A stretch of 64,000 nucleotides of DNA from Streptomyces ochraceiscleroticus (lineage in GTDB: Bacteria > Actinomycetota > Actinomycetes > Streptomycetales > Streptomycetaceae): the NCBI RefSeq assembly GCF_000720485.1, contig NZ_JOAX01000028.1, positions 1 to 64,000 on the forward strand. Reading direction: 5' to 3'. The translations under genes were made by a program, and so were the position numbers. The notes under the pieces were generated by a model. The model was not told where the DNA came from. It saw only the letters and a program-made list of their open reading frames with translations, and ran no database searches. How positions within the stretch are numbered: the stretch's first letter is position 1; each line of letters starts with the position of its first letter. Below are positions 17,931-27,382 of this stretch, one piece after another.

Positions 17931-18329
17931 GGTGGATCCTGTCTTGTCTGGGGTCGGGTGTCGTACCGGTTCCAGGGCGTGCACAGGGAGGGAACACCGT
18001 GGAATGGGACGGCACCGCGTGATTCACCCCCGACTCGGCGATCCGCCTGAGGTGGTTCGGGGCGTAGCGTCAGTAAGGCATGGTGTTTGTTGTTCTGTGC
18101 TTGTAGAGACTGCGTGTACGGACGAGGCACAAGCACACGGTTCTGACTGACAATTGGTGTAACTGTCTTTTTCAGAGGCTTGGCCGCATTCCGGCAGTCC
18201 GCTGCGGTTTTGCGGTCGCGGCCACCGGCGATGGTGAGAGGAATGCCGGACTTGGTTGTCCCGGGTCTTGCCCGGACTTATGCTGACGCTAAGTGCACCG
18301 CGCCCTACCGCTCGGTTGGAGCGTCGGAG

Positions 18330-21065
18330 ATGGTGGTAGCCGGGGAAGCGAACAACCTCCCCGTACCGCTGACGACTTTCGTCGGCCGTCGACGGGAAGC
18401 CTCTGAGGTGTGCGCCCGTTTGGAGCGGACCCGGTTGGTCACGCTGACCGGCGCTGGCGGGGCCGGCAAGAGCCGCCTCGCCCTCGAGGTGGCCGCGACC
18501 AGGAAGACCCGCCACCGGGACGGGGTATGGCTCGTCGAACTGGCGGGGCTGGCCGAGCCGCTTTTGGTTGCCCACACCGTCGCGGGGGTCCTCGATGTGC
18601 CGGAGCAGGCCGGGAGAGCGCTCCCGGCGGTCTTGACGGAGTCGCTCCACGAGGCCGACATGCTGCTCCTCCTGGACAGCTGCGAACATCTCCTGGAACC
18701 GGTCGCGCAGCTCGTACTTCCGCTCTTGGCGGCCTGTCGTCATCTCCGCGTGCTGACTACGAGCAGGGAGCGCCTCGGCATTCCGGGGGAAACCCTCTGG
18801 CCGGTCTCCGGGCTCGGCACTCCCCCAGAACGTATCGCCGAGGCCAGCGTCACGGATTTCGACGCGGTGCGCCTGTTCCTGGACCGGGCCGCGGCGGTCG
18901 ATCCCGGCTTCCAGCTCACAGTGTCGAACGCTGCGGCGGTGGCCGAGATCTGCCGGAGGCTGGACGGACTGCCGCTGGCCATCGAGCTCGCCGCGGCCCG
19001 AATCAACGCCCTTGGGGCCGAGCAGATCAGGCGGCGGCTGGATGACCGCTTCCGCCTACTGGCGCTGGAAAGCCGAGATCCCCTACCTCACCATCGGACC
19101 TTGCACAGTGTGGTCGAGTGGAGCTATGACCTGCTCAGCGAGCCCGAGCAGGTGCTGTTCGAGCGGCTCGCGGTGTTCGCGGGCGCTTTCACGATGGAGG
19201 CCGCCGAGGCCGTGGCCACCGAACAGGACGGCACAGCGGACTTCGGGGATCTGCTTCTGAGGCTGGTCGACAAGTCACTGGTGACGGTCGCCTCGGTGAA
19301 CGACTCACCACGCTACCGGCTGCTGGAGACCCTGCGAGCCTACGGACTTGAACGGCTGCGGTGGCAGGGAGGGGGCGAGGCACTGTCCGCGCAGCACGCC
19401 ACGTATTTTCTGGATCTCGCCGAACAGGCATGGGAATGTTTACGAGGCCCGCAACAAGCAGTGTGGCTGGATCGCTTGGAGGCCGAGCACGACGATCTCA
19501 GGGCTGCACTTGAGTGGCTCCTGGCATCTTCCGACGTCGGTGGCGCAATGCGATTGGCTGGTGCTCTGGGGTCCTTCTGGGATGTGCACGGCCACTACAC
19601 AGAAGGACGCGTCTGGCTGGAGCGGGCCCTGGATGCAGACTCCGGCGCCTCTGCCAGGGGGCGAGTGCGGGCACTGTATGGGCTGGGACTCCTCGCGTTG
19701 GGCCAAGGAGACGTCTACCGCGCGAGGCGAGCCTGCGTCGAGGCCGCACGCCTGGCGCAGCGGGACGGTGATCTGCAAGGACTGGCCCACTCCTTGCACT
19801 ACCTCGGATTCGGCGCTCTTTTAGACGGGGACCTTGACGGTGCAGTGGGAATCCTGAGGGATTCGCTGGATGCGGCCGGGAAATCGGGGGATTCGTGGCT
19901 GGTGGGCTGGTCCTATATATTTTTGGCCACTGTGGAATCCGCCCGCGGCGCCTTCGCACAGGCCAGCAGCCACGGAAACACTGCGTTCAGGCTGCTTCGC
20001 GAAGTCGGTGAACCAAAGAGTGTCGCATGGGCCGCACTCCATCTTGGGGGCGCTGCTTGGGGCCTCGGTGATATCGAGGAAGCCCGTACCCGTACCGGTG
20101 AGGCACTGCGCCGTTTCCGGGTACTCAATGCGCGTTGGGGGTTGGCCGAGGTCTTCCAGGTCACCGGTCTGCTGGCCGGAGCCAGCAGACGCTGGGAGCA
20201 GGCTGCGGCCCTCTTGGGGACATCGGAGAAAGTCCGGAAGGAGTGTGGGGTTGCGTCGCTGTCTTTTCTCGAAGAATGGCGAGCAGCTGGTATCGCTGAA
20301 GGACGGGCGGCCGTCGGGCCCCAGCGCTTCGACATGGCATACGAGCACGGTCGGCGATGGTCACTCGAAGCAGCCGTGCTGGCCGCCTCGGAGGAGCTCG
20401 GTATCCCTCTGCCCGAATCACCTTCCTCCCCAGCCGTGGCCGATGCCGGCAAAGAGCCCGCACCGGCACCGGAGCAGGCCATGCTCCGGAAGGAAGGCGA
20501 GTACTGGGCCATCACCCGCGGCGGCCAAGCCTTCCATCTGAAGCACACGGTGGGGTTGAGCTATTTGGCCCGGCTGCTCAGAGAGCCGGAGCGGGAGTTC
20601 CTGGCCCTCGACCTGGTTACTGCCGACGCGGTGGGGCACCGCCGCGGCCCTGCGGCATCCCCTGTCGGCGTGGAGGACCGATTGCACCCCGGTCCGGGTG
20701 ATGCCGGCCCGGTTCTGGACGCCCGGGCCAAGGCGGAATACCGCCGTCGGCTTCGGGAGCTTGCCGAAGAACTCGAAGAGGCCGAACAGTGGCACGACAC
20801 CGGTCGGGCCGAGCGCGCCCGGACCGAGATTGATGCTGTGACCGATCAGCTCGTTGGCGCCGTCGGGCTCGGCGGTCGCGACCGCAAGGCCGCGTCCGAC
20901 AGTGAGCGGGCTCGGCTGAACGTGACCAAGGCTTTGAAGTCGGCGGTGAAGCGGATCGCCGGGCAGGACCCGGTACTGGGGCGGCATCTGGAGCGCAGCG
21001 TACGGACAGGAACGTACTGCTGCTACGCCCCGGACCCCGTCACCCGGATCGCCTGGCGCTGGTAA
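18330..21065 (+). CDS. STAND (AfsR-like NB-ARC) ATPase with TPR-like repeats and actinobacterial C-terminal domain
   Basis: A 911-aa protein. NLPVPLTTFVGRRREASEV leads into the Walker A LTGAGGAGKSRLA, Walker B MLLLLDSCEHLL, and GLPLAIELAAARI, the classic AfsR/MalT-type STAND core. A TPR-like helical array follows (for example YRARRACVEAARLAQRDGDL). The last ~200 residues form a conserved actinobacterial domain (GGQAFHLKHTVGLSYLARLL to YCCYAPDPVTRIAW). There is no N-terminal SARP domain or C-terminal LuxR HTH, so it may be a signalling ATPase working through a partner. ATG 18330 has GGAG spaced before it; the frame is open from TTG 18180. It is divergent from the small-regulator operon. A broken copy of its C-terminal domain lies at 26702-26960. 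Confidence 0.85.
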   Translation: MVVAGEANNLPVPLTTFVGRRREASEVCARLERTRLVTLTGAGGAGKSRLALEVAATRKTRHRDGVWLVELAGLAEPLLVAHTVAGVLDVPEQAGRALPAVLTESLHEADMLLLLDSCEHLLEPVAQLVLPLLAACRHLRVLTTSRERLGIPGETLWPVSGLGTPPERIAEASVTDFDAVRLFLDRAAAVDPGFQLTVSNAAAVAEICRRLDGLPLAIELAAARINALGAEQIRRRLDDRFRLLALESRDPLPHHRTLHSVVEWSYDLLSEPEQVLFERLAVFAGAFTMEAAEAVATEQDGTADFGDLLLRLVDKSLVTVASVNDSPRYRLLETLRAYGLERLRWQGGGEALSAQHATYFLDLAEQAWECLRGPQQAVWLDRLEAEHDDLRAALEWLLASSDVGGAMRLAGALGSFWDVHGHYTEGRVWLERALDADSGASARGRVRALYGLGLLALGQGDVYRARRACVEAARLAQRDGDLQGLAHSLHYLGFGALLDGDLDGAVGILRDSLDAAGKSGDSWLVGWSYIFLATVESARGAFAQASSHGNTAFRLLREVGEPKSVAWAALHLGGAAWGLGDIEEARTRTGEALRRFRVLNARWGLAEVFQVTGLLAGASRRWEQAAALLGTSEKVRKECGVASLSFLEEWRAAGIAEGRAAVGPQRFDMAYEHGRRWSLEAAVLAASEELGIPLPESPSSPAVADAGKEPAPAPEQAMLRKEGEYWAITRGGQAFHLKHTVGLSYLARLLREPEREFLALDLVTADAVGHRRGPAASPVGVEDRLHPGPGDAGPVLDARAKAEYRRRLRELAEELEEAEQWHDTGRAERARTEIDAVTDQLVGAVGLGGRDRKAASDSERARLNVTKALKSAVKRIAGQDPVLGRHLERSVRTGTYCCYAPDPVTRIAWRW

Positions 21066-21161
21066 AACCCCACCGTGTCGGCGTCGTTGCAGGGTTCGGC
21101 AGAGTCGGGCGAGGCGGTGGGCCTCCGCGGTGGGAGCGCCTGCGCTGACGGTGTCTCGTCG

Positions 21162-22163
21162 TTATGGGCCGCCCGTGATCCCGTTCGCTTCCCGCCAGAC
21201 GCGGGCCAGCGAGCGGGCGATCGGGGTGATGACGTGCGGGTCGTTCCAGTACCACCAGTGCGCCACCGGAGTCCACCCCGCCCACCAGGGGGCCACGGAT
21301 ACCTCGCGGTCCCCGGTCACCTGCTGCTGGTACGCATCGGACAGCGGGCGCAGCGGGTAGGCAATCGGGTCGTCGGGATCCTGGAAGTTGGTCCACTCGT
21401 GGTGCATTCCCGGGTGGTGCTTGTGCAGCTTGGGTGCCGGCATCGTAAGGGGGGTTCCGAAGTCGGGCAGGGACATGGTCCAGAGCCCCAGGGGGCATCC
21501 CAACGTGTAGAGCAGTGCCAGCGTCTCCCCGCGCTCCAGCGGCGTCTGGCGCATGCAGTCCATCACGGAGGGGGCGACAAGGTTCCGTCCCCCGTTGGCG
21601 TACTGGACCTGGAGGTCGTAAAAGTAGTTGCTGGCGACCACGGTGCCCAGGCTGTGCGCGACAACGCACAGCGGCGCATCATTGCCCGACTCGTCGGCCA
21701 GCTCATGCAGCGTCCGGGCGACATAGCCGTGCACCTCGTCGTAGAGGCTCCGGTCCCCCCGGGTGATCTGGTACGCGATGGCATCGCCCACGAAATGGGT
21801 GACGGCCCACCGGAGCACCGCATAGTTCGGCCGGGACACCCACGGCAGCCGCCGCCATCCGATGGTCACCAGGAATGGCCAGATGGCGTCCGCCCTGCCT
21901 GCGTTGAGCCGCGTCGACCAGGAGTCGAGCAGACGGAAGAGGCTGCGGGACGGTGGTCCGAAGCTCCGCTCATGCAGCCTGTCCTCGATCTCCTGGAGCG
22001 CCGGCGCCCAGTGGGCCGGCCGGATGACCAGCGCGTCGTCGGCATCGATGCCGACATGGCGGGTGAATGCGCGCTTCAACAGCCTCGTCGCCGTGACGGC
22101 GAACGAAGGGTCGCTGATTTCCGTGCCGTGAATGAACGTCACGGCCACACGGCGGCTGCTCAC
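21162..22163 (-). CDS. alpha/beta hydrolase coupled to the GMC/patatin pair
   Basis: A 333-aa protein starting at GTG 22163, which shares GTGA with the patatin gene stop. VAVTFIHGTEIS is the usual N-terminal strand and oxyanion HG. LCVVAHSLGTVVASNYFYD supplies the nucleophile elbow (A-H-S-L-G). Late His candidates are in WYWNDPHVITP. The middle is unusually rich in Trp and His (APWWAGWTPVAHWWYW). A lipase or esterase acting with the two upstream enzymes is likely; the substrate is unknown. The frame runs on to 22295 inside the neighbouring gene. Confidence 0.78.
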   Translation of the reverse strand: MSSRRVAVTFIHGTEISDPSFAVTATRLLKRAFTRHVGIDADDALVIRPAHWAPALQEIEDRLHERSFGPPSRSLFRLLDSWSTRLNAGRADAIWPFLVTIGWRRLPWVSRPNYAVLRWAVTHFVGDAIAYQITRGDRSLYDEVHGYVARTLHELADESGNDAPLCVVAHSLGTVVASNYFYDLQVQYANGGRNLVAPSVMDCMRQTPLERGETLALLYTLGCPLGLWTMSLPDFGTPLTMPAPKLHKHHPGMHHEWTNFQDPDDPIAYPLRPLSDAYQQQVTGDREVSVAPWWAGWTPVAHWWYWNDPHVITPIARSLARVWREANGITGGP

Positions 22164-23680
22164 AGGGGCCCCCAGGGAAGAATGGGCCGGGCGTAGACGT
22201 CCCAGAGTCTGTTGAGGAACAGGGCTCCGTAGCGCGCGAACACGGCGGGCTTGGCAGCCAGAGGACCACCGGCCCGGAACGTCGTCAGCCCCCACAAGAA
22301 ATCCAGCAGGTGGAGGGAGATGATGCCGGAGGCCACGACCTTCGCGCTGCCGTCTTCAGCGGGTTGCACTGTGCCGTCCAGCACCCTGGTGTACAGCGTG
22401 GTCGTGTCGCTCCAGAGGTACTTCCAGGAGTTGTCCACCACGACTTTTCTGCTCGCGAGCGTGTAGGGCCGGTGCTGCGGATCGTGGAGGTGCAGAAAGT
22501 AGCGTATCTGCTGGCTCTCGGGCCGGCCCGTGTCCACGAACAGGTTGAAGGTGCCGTCGTCCACGGTCAGCATGCCGCCCAGGGCTTCACACTCGATATG
22601 TCCCGTCACTGTCGCCTCGTGCTGAGGTGAGGTGACGAACATGTCGATGTCGTCGATGGAAATCTTCAGGCGCGCCGTCAGCCGGGTGTTCTTATCGTGT
22701 CCCTTGCGGTACCCGTCGTCGTAATCGGATTCGTCGAACCCGATGAAGCCCTTGATGGCTTCCTTGAAGGAGAGCGAACGGGGCTCCCGGTCTTCTGCGG
22801 GTACGGCGTCGGGCGGGCCCGCAGGGAGGCGGAGCGATATGCCTTCCGCGGCGCACCACTCCCGTGCCGCCTCCACTCCTCGGTTCACCGCTTCGTGCAG
22901 CCGGTCCGTACCCAGGTTGAACAGATAGTTGACGGGTACCTCGCCGCGAAGGATCTTCAGCTCGATCGGCCTGCCGAATTCCCCCGGCCGACCGGCCTTG
23001 ATGGCCGCGTTGTTCTCTTCGATCCGGCGCACGATGCGGCGGAAGTGACCGTTGGCGGCGATCTCTATGGTCTGGAAGTAGATGTTGGGGAGACCGGGGT
23101 GCCACTCGCCCCGCTCGCTCACCGTCCAGATCACCCAGATCTCATCGGCGCCACGGCGGACGGCCTCTTCGAGATTGCCGTCCGTGAGGTAGACGGCATC
23201 CACGTAAGTGTGTCCCTCGACTTTGACCGGCGGGAACCACATCGGCAGAGAGACGCTGGCGACCAGCAGGTCTTCCGACATGTGCCGGGGTTCGACGATG
23301 TCGATCGTGTGCGTGCCAGCATCGCAGACGTTGAAAGTGGCCTCCCGGTCCGTGGCTCGGATCTTCGGCCAGTTCAGGCCCCACCGCGGGAAGACCTTGG
23401 AACGGTATCGGTCCAGGCTGAACAGTGCCTCGCCCCGCAGCAGCGCGCCGAGGTTGACGTCGACGCCGTGCAGGGGGTTGGTATGCCGCCAAGCATCAGC
23501 GATTTGAGTGCCTGTCATGCCCTGGCAGTACATGGCCAGGTTGAAATTGCCGCCGCTCGCGCCGTCGACGTGGTCGAACTGCAGGCCTGCCTCATCCAGC
23601 CAGACCTGGAGAACACCGGCCTGGAACGCGACCTTCATTCCGCCGCCCGCCAGCACGAGCGAGCGTTTCTTGGCGTTCAT
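22160..23680 (-). CDS. patatin-like phospholipase with C-terminal GMC-associated domain
   Basis: A 506-aa protein. The patatin module (about 1-290) shows LVLAGGGMKVAFQAGVLQ (oxyanion loop), GASGGN (nucleophile Ser) and the catalytic aspartate in the Asp-Gly pair of YVDAVYLTDGNLEEA. From about residue 320 a second domain runs to the end (GHIECEALGGMLTVDDGTFN, then RYFLHLHDPQHRPYTL, then LHLLDFLWGLTTF, then a terminal LFLNRLWDVYARP). The same domain, in the same order, ends the GMC oxidoreductase upstream. ATG 23680 shares ATGA with the GMC stop. Probably a lipid acyl hydrolase whose accessory domain positions it with the oxidase. Confidence 0.85.
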   Translation of the reverse strand: MNAKKRSLVLAGGGMKVAFQAGVLQVWLDEAGLQFDHVDGASGGNFNLAMYCQGMTGTQIADAWRHTNPLHGVDVNLGALLRGEALFSLDRYRSKVFPRWGLNWPKIRATDREATFNVCDAGTHTIDIVEPRHMSEDLLVASVSLPMWFPPVKVEGHTYVDAVYLTDGNLEEAVRRGADEIWVIWTVSERGEWHPGLPNIYFQTIEIAANGHFRRIVRRIEENNAAIKAGRPGEFGRPIELKILRGEVPVNYLFNLGTDRLHEAVNRGVEAAREWCAAEGISLRLPAGPPDAVPAEDREPRSLSFKEAIKGFIGFDESDYDDGYRKGHDKNTRLTARLKISIDDIDMFVTSPQHEATVTGHIECEALGGMLTVDDGTFNLFVDTGRPESQQIRYFLHLHDPQHRPYTLASRKVVVDNSWKYLWSDTTTLYTRVLDGTVQPAEDGSAKVVASGIISLHLLDFLWGLTTFRAGGPLAAKPAVFARYGALFLNRLWDVYARPILPWGPL

Positions 23681-26115
23681 GACCGGTCCCCCGTCCGTGT
23701 GCCCGGGCGCGTGAGCGGGGCGGGCGCGTACACCCGCCACAGACCGTCGAGTACGAAGGTGCCGAACCTCACCAGGGTGCGGGCCTGCCCCAGCGGATCG
23801 CGGGCTGCGCCCCGGAGGCTGGTCAGGGAGTGGATGAGGTCGAGGCCGTGGATAGAGGCGACACCCGCGCCGACGGTCCGGGTTTGGGGGTGGGTGGCAT
23901 CTCTTACGTCCCTTGTGGGGTGCTTGGCTTCGACGTGCCCGGCCAGGATGCGGAAGGGGCGCGTGGTCGCGTCGTGCCATAGGCCAAGGAGCGGGCCCCT
24001 GCGGATCTCACGCCAGGCGACCAGGGTCAGCGGATAGCCGACCGCGTCCGTGAAGAACAGCCGGTAGCGCACTCCGAGTGCGCCGTTCTGATCCAGGTTC
24101 ACCAGCAAGTTCACTGTGCCGCCCGCAACGGGGAGGCGTCCGCCGAGCGCGTCGCAGTGCACCCGGCCGGACGCCCGGCATGCATGCTGCGGGTCGGCCA
24201 CCATGCCGTCGACATCGTCCAGCTCCACCCGGAGATGCACGGCGAAGGTCGTGCCGTCCGCCCTGCCCTGTGCCGCGCCCTGCTCCGGGTCGGTCGCGTC
24301 GAAGGCGAAGTGCCCCTTCAGGTCCTCGCCGAGGGTCACCCCCTTTCCCGCCGGGGCCTCGCCGTCCGTGTCGGCATCGCGGTAATGGTGGGCGGTCGCG
24401 GCGCCGCGACCGGTGCGCGGGGGTAGTTCCTTGGTGCGCCCCTCGAGGATCGCGGTTGCGGCCCAGTCGGCGAACGCTGCAATCGTCAGGGCAGGGTTTG
24501 TACCGACGGGCCCGGGCATCGCGGCACCGTCGACGACGAAGAGCCCCGGGTAGCCGAATACTTCGCCGCGGGAATCGATGACCCCGTCGGCCGGCGAGTG
24601 GCCCATGGGGGCCCCGCCGAGCGGATGTACGGTCACGACACGGTCGAGCCACGACAACGGATTGGGACGGAAGCTGCCCCCGAACTCCTTGGCAAGCCGC
24701 TCCATGGTGGCACCCACCCGGTCGAAGTAGGTGCGCGACGTCCGTATCCTCCAGTCGACATCCAGCCAGTGCCCACGCAGCCTCATCACGCCGTCCGGAA
24801 CGTCCCTGCCGATACCCAGCAAGGCGGTGGCGCCCGCCGAGCTGCGGCCAGAGCCCAAGAACTTGGACACCCGCTCCGCGATCTGCGTCTTCGGGTCACT
24901 GGTCAGTCGTGCCCGGGCCCAGGCACGTGCGGTATCGAGCACCCGGTCGGCCAGCCCCAGAGCGTCGAAACTCTCCACCAGCCAGTCTCCGAAGGCCGGA
25001 TAGCCCGCGTCCTCCACGTAGTACCCGCGGCCGTTGCCACCATCGAGGCGGTCCGGCACCCGGATCGCGCTGGTGATGACGGGTGCGGCGGAGCTGCCCA
25101 GGTGCCGTGGCCGGCCCTGCTGATCGCGAGCACCGAACACGAAGCCGAGCAGATCGCCGTTGCCGCAGAAACGGTGCCCGAGCAGCGGGCTCAGTCCGGG
25201 CAGGGCGGCCCGGTTGCGCAGCAGGAGATACGTCGTTCCGAACGTGCCGGCGGCCAGCACCAGCCGGTTGCAGGTGAGGGTCATGAGCGGGAGCGATTTG
25301 GTGTCGAACGGCCCGGTGTCATGCGCCCGGCGGTGTTCGACGTATCGGACACTCCAGCCCGACGGTGTGGGTTCGAACGACCGGACCTCACATTGTGGGC
25401 GAATGTCGGCGCCATAATGCTGAGCGGCGGACAGGTAGGTGTGATCGAGCGTGTTCTTGCTGCCGCTCTGACAGCCAATGTCGCACTCGCCGCACAGTCG
25501 GCAGGTAGTGCGCTGAAGGCCATGGATGTTGCCATAGTGCGGCTCGGGGAGGACGAGGCCCGGGGCAGTGTGGCCGGATGCGGAGAACGATACGGCCAGC
25601 GGCGGCCGCTGGTATTCGAGGCCGAGACGCTCCGCCGCCTCCCACATCGCGGCGGTCTTGCCCGAGCCTGCGTACTCCGGGTGCTCGAACGGGAACCGTT
25701 GGGCGCCGAGCATCTGCTGGACTTCTTTGTAGTGCGGGTCCAGATCAGCGCGGGTCACTGGCCACGGCTGGTTCCGGCCGGTGCCGGGGTCTTCGGTGAC
25801 GAACCACTTCTCGTCCATGGGCAACAGCACGTTCGCGTAGATGAGCGAGCCGCCGCCCAGCCCGCTGGCGACGACGCCGGCCAGCCCGCGGAAGGACCAC
25901 ACGTCGAACAGCCCGAGCAGTCCGTCGCTCGGGTTCCACAACGCCCTGGTCAACTCATGAGGAGCCCGGGGGAACGCGCCCGGGCGGTAGGCCCGTCCAC
26001 GTTCGAGTACCACGACCTGCTGGTTTGCCTGAGCCAGCCGGAAGGCGGCGACTGATCCGCCGAAGCCGGAACCGACGACCACGGTGTCAACGTGCTCCGC
26101 AGGGACTTGCGCCAT
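23677..26115 (-). CDS. GMC-type, cholesterol-oxidase-like oxidoreductase with C-terminal accessory domain
   Basis: An 812-aa FAD enzyme. DTVVVGSGFGGSVAAFRLAQ is the dinucleotide fold and GLGGGSLIYANVLLP the second FAD motif. The Cys-rich TTCRLCGECDIGCQSGSKNT is the hallmark of the ChoD-like branch. VVTVHPLGGAPMGHS with GTNPALTIAAFADW completes the C-terminal FAD region near residue 560. About 220 further residues form a domain homologous to the end of the patatin protein (GRVHCDALGGRLPVAGGTVN, LTLVAWREI, IHGLDLIHSLTSLRG, a final LDGLWRVYAP). Sterols or other hydrophobic alcohols are plausible substrates. ATG 26115 is preferred over GTG 26124. First gene of a three-gene coupled operon. Confidence 0.88.
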   Translation of the reverse strand: MAQVPAEHVDTVVVGSGFGGSVAAFRLAQANQQVVVLERGRAYRPGAFPRAPHELTRALWNPSDGLLGLFDVWSFRGLAGVVASGLGGGSLIYANVLLPMDEKWFVTEDPGTGRNQPWPVTRADLDPHYKEVQQMLGAQRFPFEHPEYAGSGKTAAMWEAAERLGLEYQRPPLAVSFSASGHTAPGLVLPEPHYGNIHGLQRTTCRLCGECDIGCQSGSKNTLDHTYLSAAQHYGADIRPQCEVRSFEPTPSGWSVRYVEHRRAHDTGPFDTKSLPLMTLTCNRLVLAAGTFGTTYLLLRNRAALPGLSPLLGHRFCGNGDLLGFVFGARDQQGRPRHLGSSAAPVITSAIRVPDRLDGGNGRGYYVEDAGYPAFGDWLVESFDALGLADRVLDTARAWARARLTSDPKTQIAERVSKFLGSGRSSAGATALLGIGRDVPDGVMRLRGHWLDVDWRIRTSRTYFDRVGATMERLAKEFGGSFRPNPLSWLDRVVTVHPLGGAPMGHSPADGVIDSRGEVFGYPGLFVVDGAAMPGPVGTNPALTIAAFADWAATAILEGRTKELPPRTGRGAATAHHYRDADTDGEAPAGKGVTLGEDLKGHFAFDATDPEQGAAQGRADGTTFAVHLRVELDDVDGMVADPQHACRASGRVHCDALGGRLPVAGGTVNLLVNLDQNGALGVRYRLFFTDAVGYPLTLVAWREIRRGPLLGLWHDATTRPFRILAGHVEAKHPTRDVRDATHPQTRTVGAGVASIHGLDLIHSLTSLRGAARDPLGQARTLVRFGTFVLDGLWRVYAPAPLTRPGTRTGDRS

Positions 26116-26480
26116 CGTTACCACCCCGCCTTACGCAGGAGGCGACCCCAATGGCCGCTGACGCGGGCATCACCTGTGCTGTCCGGTATCCAGGAAGGTC
26201 AGCCCTTCTTGCTCCGGGCATCTCATCGCGCGCCCAGCGTGATGGGGACCCAGGAAGGCGTCAAGACATGTGGCACGACCGGTCACTCTCAATTCAGCAA
26301 GCCGAAGCGCCCATGGATACTGAACCGAACTTCCCTGGACGTGCTCATTACGACTTTCTTCCTGGAATGCCGCACGCATGGTCGTGTTATTCGTGTACGT
26401 GGCCGTAAGCACCGCAGGGAGGGCAGGTGTTGAGCTGCCTCCCCGCGGTACCTCGTCACCGCCGCCCAACGCTCCACCCC
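26116..26480. other. intergenic region upstream of the GMC operon
   Basis: No gene is seen. It should carry the promoter of the GMC/patatin/hydrolase operon. Open frames on both strands lack recognisable features. Confidence 0.35.
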
Positions 26481-26489
26481 GTAGTCGGC

Positions 26490-26666
26490 CAACTCGGCTC
26501 GGAGGACTGCCAGGCCATGCTCTTCGTTGGCGGGCACGGCATCATGTGGGACACAAGCGGGCAGGTGGTGGGCGGCGTGTGCCACGGCCCTCGGCCTGGT
26601 CAACGTCCGGCTCGGCGACGGCAACCACCTGGTCGACGGCAAGCTGGTGGAGCACGGTTCACGATG
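26490..26666 (+). pseudogene. fragment of a DJ-1/PfpI-family protein
   Basis: One frame reads CQAMLFVGGHGIMWDT, the G-G-H-G-x-M-W-D signature of DJ-1/PfpI (type-1 glutamine amidotransferase-like) proteins. The next part of the fold, G-V-C-H-G-P (nucleophile elbow) and LVNVRLGDGNHLVDGKLV, continues but needs a change of frame near 26585. No start or C-terminal part is present. Confidence 0.6.
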
Positions 26667-26701
26667 GGGCCGTCCGTCATGTGGGCGATACCCACGGGTG
26701 T

Positions 26702-26960
26702 TTCACCATCGCCAGACGATCCGGGTGGCGGGGTCGGGCGCATAGCAGCAGTACGTACCGGTCCGCACGCTACGCTCCAGGTGCTGGCCCAGCACGGCGT
26801 CTTGCCGGGTGATCCGCTTGACTGTCCGCTTGAGGGTCTTGGTCACGTTGAGGCGGGCCGCTCGCTGTCCAAGGCCGCTTTGCGCTCCCGTCCGCCCAGG
26901 CGACCGCGCCGGCGAGCTGGTCGGTCAGGGCGTCGAACTCGGCCCGCGCGTAGCGCCCTG
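26702..26960 (-). pseudogene. remnant of a STAND-ATPase C-terminal domain
   Basis: Reading leftward from about 26960, successive frames give YARAEFDALTDQLAGAVAW, then RLNVTKTLKRTVKRITRQD, then LEQ-like residues and RSVRTGTYCCYAPDPATR, ending I-V-W-R-W-stop at 26702. This is the last ~85 residues of the domain that ends the STAND protein at 18330-21065 (RSVRTGTYCCYAPDPVTR there), broken by at least two frame changes. Only this end fragment is present, so it is a relic. Confidence 0.75.
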
Positions 26961-27200
26961 CCGCTTCGGCCGCCCCATGCCGGGCAACACCATCGCCGTC
27001 CTGGACTCGGGAAACCGCCCGCTGCCCAAGGGGCAGCGCGGGCGCGTGGCGATTGCCAGCTATCAGCTCAGGGACGCCTACGCCATCGCCGAGCCGGACT
27101 TCCTCACCCACGACTACGGCGGCCGGACCCAACGATTCCTGCTCACCGGTGACAGCGGCTTCATCGACCAGGCCGGGCGGCCGATCAGCCTGTGCTGGGT
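26955..27200 (+). pseudogene. fragment of an AMP-forming adenylate enzyme
   Basis: The frame reads GRPMPGNTIAVLDSGNRPLP, KGQRGRVAI, then HDYGGRTQRFLLTGDSGF and IDQAGRPI. This corresponds to the region around the conserved T-G-D of acyl-CoA synthetases and NRPS A domains. No N-terminal core or C-terminal lysine region accompanies it, so it is a fragment. Confidence 0.55.
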
Positions 27201-27382
27201 CGCTCCGGGGCGGTCCCGCGCTGTGATAGGTGTGAGCAGGCGTGGCCTGTGAGTGCTGTACGAAGCAGTCGAGGCGACAACATCCATGAGTACCGGCTTG
27301 GTGGCCCAGATGTTCACTGGCTCACGCACTCAGGTGAGAAGCCACTGGTGCCTTCGCGCAGTGGTGGTTAGCCTCTCGCTCC

